Shown piece after piece: positions 34,330-37,890 of a DNA stretch of 37,890 bases. The translations under genes were made by a program, and so were the position numbers. The first letter of the stretch is position 1. Each line of letters starts with the position of its first letter. The DNA is taken from the NCBI GenBank assembly GCA_017695065.1, contig JADILZ010000095.1, forward strand, positions 1 to 37,890, read 5' to 3'. The DNA is from Candidatus Cryptobacteroides excrementipullorum (GTDB lineage: Bacteria; Bacteroidota; Bacteroidia; Bacteroidales; UBA932). The notes under the pieces were generated by a model that had not been told where the DNA came from, made no database searches, and was given only the letters and a program-made list of their open reading frames with translations.

Positions 34330-36073
34330 TGTTCAATAGATTATCGAGTTGTTCGTGGAATTTGTTGAAATTGTCGCTCTTGAATTCAGAGTAGTTCATC
34401 TGTCTTAGCAGGTTGATGAGCTCCTTGAAGTAGTCGCGGCATTTCTCGTAGTCGTCGAATGTGAATTCCCTGTCGCAGATGCCCAGCACCAGTTCGAGCA
34501 TGTATCTCTGCCTGTCCATCGGGGTCACGCTGTCCACCGGGTCGAATGCGTCCTGCTGCAGTATCACGAAATCTACAAGCTCTGATTTCCAGAACATTTC
34601 GTGGTAGCTCATAGGTACGCCGTCGTCTCCCAGGATGTTGATCTGCTCGTTGGCCTCCTTTCCTCTGCGTATGATGTTCTTGGTCTTTTCCACCATCTCC
34701 ACCCATCCTTCGGTCACCGTCTCCGAGAGGTACTGCCTGATTTCAGGGTATTCGAGGTACTTGGAGTATGAGTCGATAGGGTTGACGGCCGGATACCTTT
34801 TCTTGTCAGCCCTGTTCTGCTCGAGGGCGTAGAAGCATCTTGCAGCTTTCATGGTGGATTCAGTGACAGGCTCCTTCAGGTTTCCTCCGGCCGGGGATAC
34901 GGTACCGATGAAGGTGACAGACCCGGTCTTCCCGTTGTTAAGGACCACCATTCCGGCACGTGCATAGAAGCTGGATATGATGGCTGAAAGGTCCACAGGG
35001 AACGCATCCGCTCCCGGAAGCTCCTCCATTCGGTTACTCATCTCCCTGAGCGCCTGGGCCCAGCGTGATGTGGAGTCTGCCAGAAGAAGGACTTTGAGGC
35101 CCATCGCCCTGTAGTATTCGCAGATGGTCATCGCCGTATATACCGATGCTTCACGCGCCGCCACAGGCATGTTGGACGTGTTGCAGATAATGGTGGTCCT
35201 TTCCATCAGGTGCCTTCCCGTATGCGGGTCGATAAGTTCAGGGAATTCCGTGAAAATCTCCACCACCTCGTTGGCACGCTCGCCGCATGCCGCCATCACT
35301 ATCACTTCTGCGTCTCCCTGCTTTGCAATCGCGTGCTGCAGCACTGTCTTGCCGCACCCGAACGGGCCAGGGATGAACCCGGTACCTCCTTCCGCGATAG
35401 GGTTGAGGGTGTCGATCACGCGGACTCCGGTCTCCATGATCCTCGACGGCCTCGGCTTTTCCCTGTAGCCCTTTACAGGGACCTTGACAGGCCATTTCTG
35501 TGTCATGGTGACATTGACGTCCTCCCCGTCCTCTCCAGTGAGGACAGCTACGGTCTGGTCTATCCTGTATTGTCCTGCCGGGACTACAGATTTGACAGTG
35601 TATTCTCCTTCAAAAGAGAACGGCACCATTATCTTGTGCGGCAGCCAGCCTTCCTTGACTTCGCCGAGCCAGTCAGCGGCGGACACCTTGTCCCCGGGTT
35701 TTGCTATCGGGGTGAAATCCCACAGCTTCTCATGGTCCAGCGGGTCGGTGTATTCGCCTCTTTTGAGGAAGACCCCTGTCATGGTGGTGAGGTCATTCTG
35801 CAGACCGTCATAGCAGCTTGACAGAAGACCCGGCCCGAGGGTCGCCTCGAGCATCCTGTCCTCGAATTCCACTTCGTTGCCGTTTTTCAGTCCCCGGGTG
35901 CTTTCGAACACCTGTACAGAGGCGTTCTTTCCGTTTACCTTTATGACCTCGGCCATCAGCCTGGTGTCACCGATCCTGATATAGCAGATCTCGTTCTGCG
36001 ATACCGGTCCGTCTGTCTGGACTGTGACGAGGTTGGAAACGATTCCCGTAACCTTTCCTGTTGTTTTGCTCAT
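34316..36073 (-). CDS. V-type ATP synthase subunit A (catalytic)
   Basis: This 585-residue subunit hydrolyses or makes ATP. Residues 1-70 are the N-terminal beta barrel. The V/A-type specific bulge lies at about 110-190 (MVPFSFEGEYTVKSVVPAGQ). The Walker A loop is GPFGCGKT at 236-243 with Lys242, the catalytic Glu lies in ACGERANEVVE, and LLADSTSRWAQALRE follows. The C-terminal helical domain ends at QLDNLLNNGNN. All catalytic residues are intact, and size and order are those of the Enterococcus and Thermus type. Confidence 0.96.
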   Translation of the reverse strand: MSKTTGKVTGIVSNLVTVQTDGPVSQNEICYIRIGDTRLMAEVIKVNGKNASVQVFESTRGLKNGNEVEFEDRMLEATLGPGLLSSCYDGLQNDLTTMTGVFLKRGEYTDPLDHEKLWDFTPIAKPGDKVSAADWLGEVKEGWLPHKIMVPFSFEGEYTVKSVVPAGQYRIDQTVAVLTGEDGEDVNVTMTQKWPVKVPVKGYREKPRPSRIMETGVRVIDTLNPIAEGGTGFIPGPFGCGKTVLQHAIAKQGDAEVIVMAACGERANEVVEIFTEFPELIDPHTGRHLMERTTIICNTSNMPVAAREASVYTAMTICEYYRAMGLKVLLLADSTSRWAQALREMSNRMEELPGADAFPVDLSAIISSFYARAGMVVLNNGKTGSVTFIGTVSPAGGNLKEPVTESTMKAARCFYALEQNRADKKRYPAVNPIDSYSKYLEYPEIRQYLSETVTEGWVEMVEKTKNIIRRGKEANEQINILGDDGVPMSYHEMFWKSELVDFVILQQDAFDPVDSVTPMDRQRYMLELVLGICDREFTFDDYEKCRDYFKELINLLRQMNYSEFKSDNFNKFHEQLDNLLNNGNN

Positions 36074-36094
36074 TATGTCTGTGTTTTATTTGAT

Positions 36095-36703
36095 TTATTT
36101 CGCATCGAATCGGACACCCTTGAATGTCCCGCGCACTTCATCCACAAGCCTGCGGAACATCTCGCGCCCCGTCTTGTCGTCCAGGCGGTACCATCTTTCG
36201 ACAATGTGCAGCCTCGCCAGGAACCCGAGAACGGCCTCGAGGTCGAAATAGTCGGAAATGGTCATCTCTTCTATCCTGGCCCACATCAGGTCGTCTATCC
36301 CGCGCTCCCTTTCAAGGATATCCGTACAGTGAAGTATCCCGTCGAGTTTCTGAGCCTCCTCGAACTCTTCCTGCGGACTGTCTTCATAAAGTCTGACCAC
36401 ATCCTTTTCCGGATCACGGCCCAGGGCTTCGTTCAGGTATCTCACTTTCGCGTTCCTCACATTCAGGTCAAGAAGGAAATATTCCCGGATGAACCTGTTC
36501 TTGCAGGAAAGGGCCTTGCGGTAGAATTCAGCGGTAAGGTTCTCCTCCACAAACCCCTCCAGCAGCAGCTCTATGGTCTTGCGGTCTCTTGAAGAGCACT
36601 GCCCGATGATTTCCTCCCGGATGGATTCGGGAGTGACATCACCCGGTTTCCAGTCATGTGATATGACGGGAAGGCCGGCGACTATATAATAGTAGTTGTC
36701 CAT
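36095..36703 (-). CDS. DUF2764 protein of the V-ATPase operon
   Basis: This 202-residue, mostly helical and acidic protein begins MDNYYYIVAGLPVI. It matches the DUF2764 family, which is found in V-ATPase operons of Bacteroidota between subunits E and A. In other bacteria this region of the operon holds subunit C, the funnel that joins the rotor ring to the shaft. The N-terminal YYYIVAGLP resembles the start of V-ATPase C/d-type proteins (compare Y-x-Y-x-x-A-R), so it is probably a reduced, divergent C subunit. That function is inferred from context and length. It starts eight bases after the subunit E stop. Confidence 0.8.
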   Translation of the reverse strand: MDNYYYIVAGLPVISHDWKPGDVTPESIREEIIGQCSSRDRKTIELLLEGFVEENLTAEFYRKALSCKNRFIREYFLLDLNVRNAKVRYLNEALGRDPEKDVVRLYEDSPQEEFEEAQKLDGILHCTDILERERGIDDLMWARIEEMTISDYFDLEAVLGFLARLHIVERWYRLDDKTGREMFRRLVDEVRGTFKGVRFDAK

Positions 36704-36711
36704 AAGATGAA

Positions 36712-37323
36712 TTATCCAAACAGAAGCTTCCTGGTGGCCGGACGCAGATATTCGCTTATCAATGCTTTGAAAGTCTCTTCGGAAAAGCTGATGAAATAGC
36801 CTCCGTCTTTTGGCCCGATGGTGAATCCGCCGGATATTTTCTTGGAGAACGTGGCGGTGACTCCCGCCTTGAGAATTTTTGCAAGTTCTTTTGTCACAAA
36901 AGGTTCAAGATCCTTTTTCATGCTTTCAGGAAGTACCAGTGCGATATCCTCGGGATCCTGTCCGGCAGGGTTGAATGACTTTGCCACTGTCTCGATGATC
37001 TTCCTGACGTAGTCCGCGGACTCGAGTGCGGAGGCTATGTCCTTGTCTGTCATCTGTGTCACTATGACGTTTTCGATGGACTGCCTCGTCGCTGTGAGAC
37101 TCTGCAGCGCGGCCATCCTGACGTCACCGGTGACCTTCGTCTTCAGTTCTTCGGCTTCCCTTTGCGCTCTGGCCTTTATGGCTTCGGCTTCTTCGTTGGC
37201 CTTGGCTATTGTCTCTTCGGCCTGTTTCCGGGCCTTGGCGAGTATCTCCTCACCTTCCTGTTTCCCTTTTGACAGACCCTCGTTGTAGAGTTTTTCTGTC
37301 AGCTCTTGCAATTTGTCCTGCAT
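36712..37323 (-). CDS. V-type ATP synthase subunit E (peripheral stalk)
   Basis: This 203-residue protein has an N-terminal Lys/Glu/Ala coiled coil (about 1-70; EEILAKARKQAEETIAKANEE and similar) followed by a small globular domain that binds the top of the head (ISGGFTIGPKDGGYFISFSEETF). This is the layout of the E stalk subunit. Its usual partner, the short coiled-coil subunit G/H, is not encoded nearby. It is the first gene of the operon, with its own promoter upstream. Confidence 0.88.
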   Translation of the reverse strand: MQDKLQELTEKLYNEGLSKGKQEGEEILAKARKQAEETIAKANEEAEAIKARAQREAEELKTKVTGDVRMAALQSLTATRQSIENVIVTQMTDKDIASALESADYVRKIIETVAKSFNPAGQDPEDIALVLPESMKKDLEPFVTKELAKILKAGVTATFSKKISGGFTIGPKDGGYFISFSEETFKALISEYLRPATRKLLFG

Positions 37324-37401
37324 ATATAGTGTTATTTAATTATTCATACAAATCTGATGTCCGTATGCGGCTGACCTCCATGTCCAGAGGATTATATCTG
37401 A

Positions 37402-37433
37402 CAAATTTAAATAAAATCATTCTAAATACCAAC
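37402..37433 (-). promoter_or_regulatory. V-ATPase operon promoter
   Basis: On the minus strand GTTG (37430-37433), a 20-base spacer and TAAATTTG (37402-37409) fit the consensus. The start near 37397 gives a leader of about 70 bases to the subunit E ATG. Confidence 0.55.
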
Positions 37434-37444
37434 AATCCGACAGT

Positions 37445-37612
37445 CGTATTTTCAGTATTTCCGGTCTTATTATCAGCGTATTTTCAGCCAGAAAGCCATT
37501 CCCCGCATGACTCCTCCTGACTGCGGATTTCTCCGTGTCCGGAACCATGTGGAAAATGGCTTTCTGGTTTCCTGTCAAGTGCATATCCCGGAAAAATCCG
37601 GGATATGCACTT
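37445..37612. repeat. structured intergenic segment with nested inverted repeats
   Basis: A perfect 16-bp inverted repeat (37577-37592 with 37597-37612, 4-base loop) lies just beyond the carrier-protein stop. A 13-bp perfect pair (37488-37500 with 37555-37567) encloses 54 bases that contain CCGCA/TGCGG. CGTATTTTCAG is directly repeated at 37445-37455 and 37477-37487. The 16-bp hairpin is probably the 3' end of the carrier message although a T-run is lacking. The rest has no assigned role. No coding frame here looks real. Confidence 0.6.
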
Positions 37613-37622
37613 TGCATGTCCT

Positions 37623-37890
37623 TTATCCTATGGTCACGATAGGGACTCCTTCGAGGACGGAATCACCCTTGTTCACATGGATTGCAGTGACGGTGCCTGC
37701 ATGGTCGGCTTCGATGGCATTCTCCATCTTCATGGCCTCAAGCACAGCCACCTGCTGTCCTGCTTTGACAGAGTCTCCCACTTTGACGGAAATCTCGACA
37801 ATCACTCCCGGGAGCGGTGATGTCACGGCCTTGCCCGCACCTGAAGCCGCCGGCGCAGGAGCGGCGGCCGGCTGAGGGGCCGGTGTTGCC
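37623..37890 (-). CDS. biotin carrier protein, C-terminal part
   Basis: This frame is open to the window edge and ends at 37623. It encodes an Ala/Pro-rich hinge and then a complete biotinyl domain: TSPLPGVIVEISVKVGDSVK, the biotin attachment site VLEAMKMENAIEAD with the modified Lys, and the closing GDSVLEGVPIVTIG. The missing upstream part could be short, giving a free-standing carrier such as the gamma/delta subunit of a Na+-pumping methylmalonyl-CoA or oxaloacetate decarboxylase. It could instead be long, giving the C-terminus of a pyruvate carboxylase-type enzyme. The Ala/Pro hinge favours the decarboxylase carrier. A GTG at 37826 inside the domain is not a real start. Confidence 0.82.
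   Translation of the reverse strand, partial: ATPAPQPAAAPAPAASGAGKAVTSPLPGVIVEISVKVGDSVKAGQQVAVLEAMKMENAIEADHAGTVTAIHVNKGDSVLEGVPIVTIG

Overview
The window is chromosomal DNA from a member of the Bacteroidota, most likely order Bacteroidales. Several things point that way. Fourteen candidate promoters carry the phylum's -7 element TAnnTTTG, several with a TTTG or TTG about 19-22 bases upstream. There is a PCMD-domain lipoprotein, a six-repeat SLBB export protein, and a V-type ATPase operon with the Bacteroidota-type DUF2764 subunit. Moderately high GC and dense packing are consistent. I could not place it to genus. No insertion sequence, phage gene, CRISPR array, plasmid function or rRNA was seen, and no gene-free stretch exceeds 300 bases.

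Left part (1-6111): the edge of a surface-polysaccharide locus. It holds the 3' end of rmlB (dTDP-glucose 4,6-dehydratase), an L-rhamnose mutarotase, a Wzi-like outer-membrane protein, a Wza-like SLBB export protein with a structured leader, and a Wzz-like chain-length protein. Positions 6170-10278 hold a BadF-type amino-sugar kinase, recR with an unusual insert, mntP (Mn efflux), a DUF616 glycosyltransferase and a CorA transporter.

Middle part (10452-22941): rpsA and rnz, then two cell-wall enzymes (a glucosaminidase with LysM repeats and MltG). A C_GCAxxG_C_C protein diverges from a lactonase-like lipoprotein that is followed by an alpha/beta hydrolase. Next come tRNA-Glu(CUC), a DUF486 membrane protein, glmM with a NamZ-like (DUF1343) protein behind it, and the rpsF-rpsR-rplI operon behind a hairpin leader. 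Cell-wall amino-sugar functions (BadF kinase, GlmM, NamZ-like protein, glucosaminidase, MltG) recur across the region.

Right part (23030-37890): on the minus strand, parE, an acyltransferase and an acyl-CoA ligase run toward the rplI terminator. On the plus strand are an outer-membrane barrel protein and a PCMD lipoprotein. Then a complete-looking minus-strand V-ATPase operon follows in the order E, DUF2764, A, B, D, I, K, with no recognisable F, G or canonical C subunit. The window ends inside a biotin carrier protein that may belong to a Na+-pumping decarboxylase. With the Na+-type ligands seen in subunit K, this suggests a sodium circuit.

Most of the window is housekeeping. The items most worth a second look are the structured leaders at the wza, rpsA and rpsF transcripts, the NamZ-like protein that lacks the usual active-site motif, the RecR insertion, the reduced V-ATPase, and an unexplained highly structured intergenic segment at 37445-37612.
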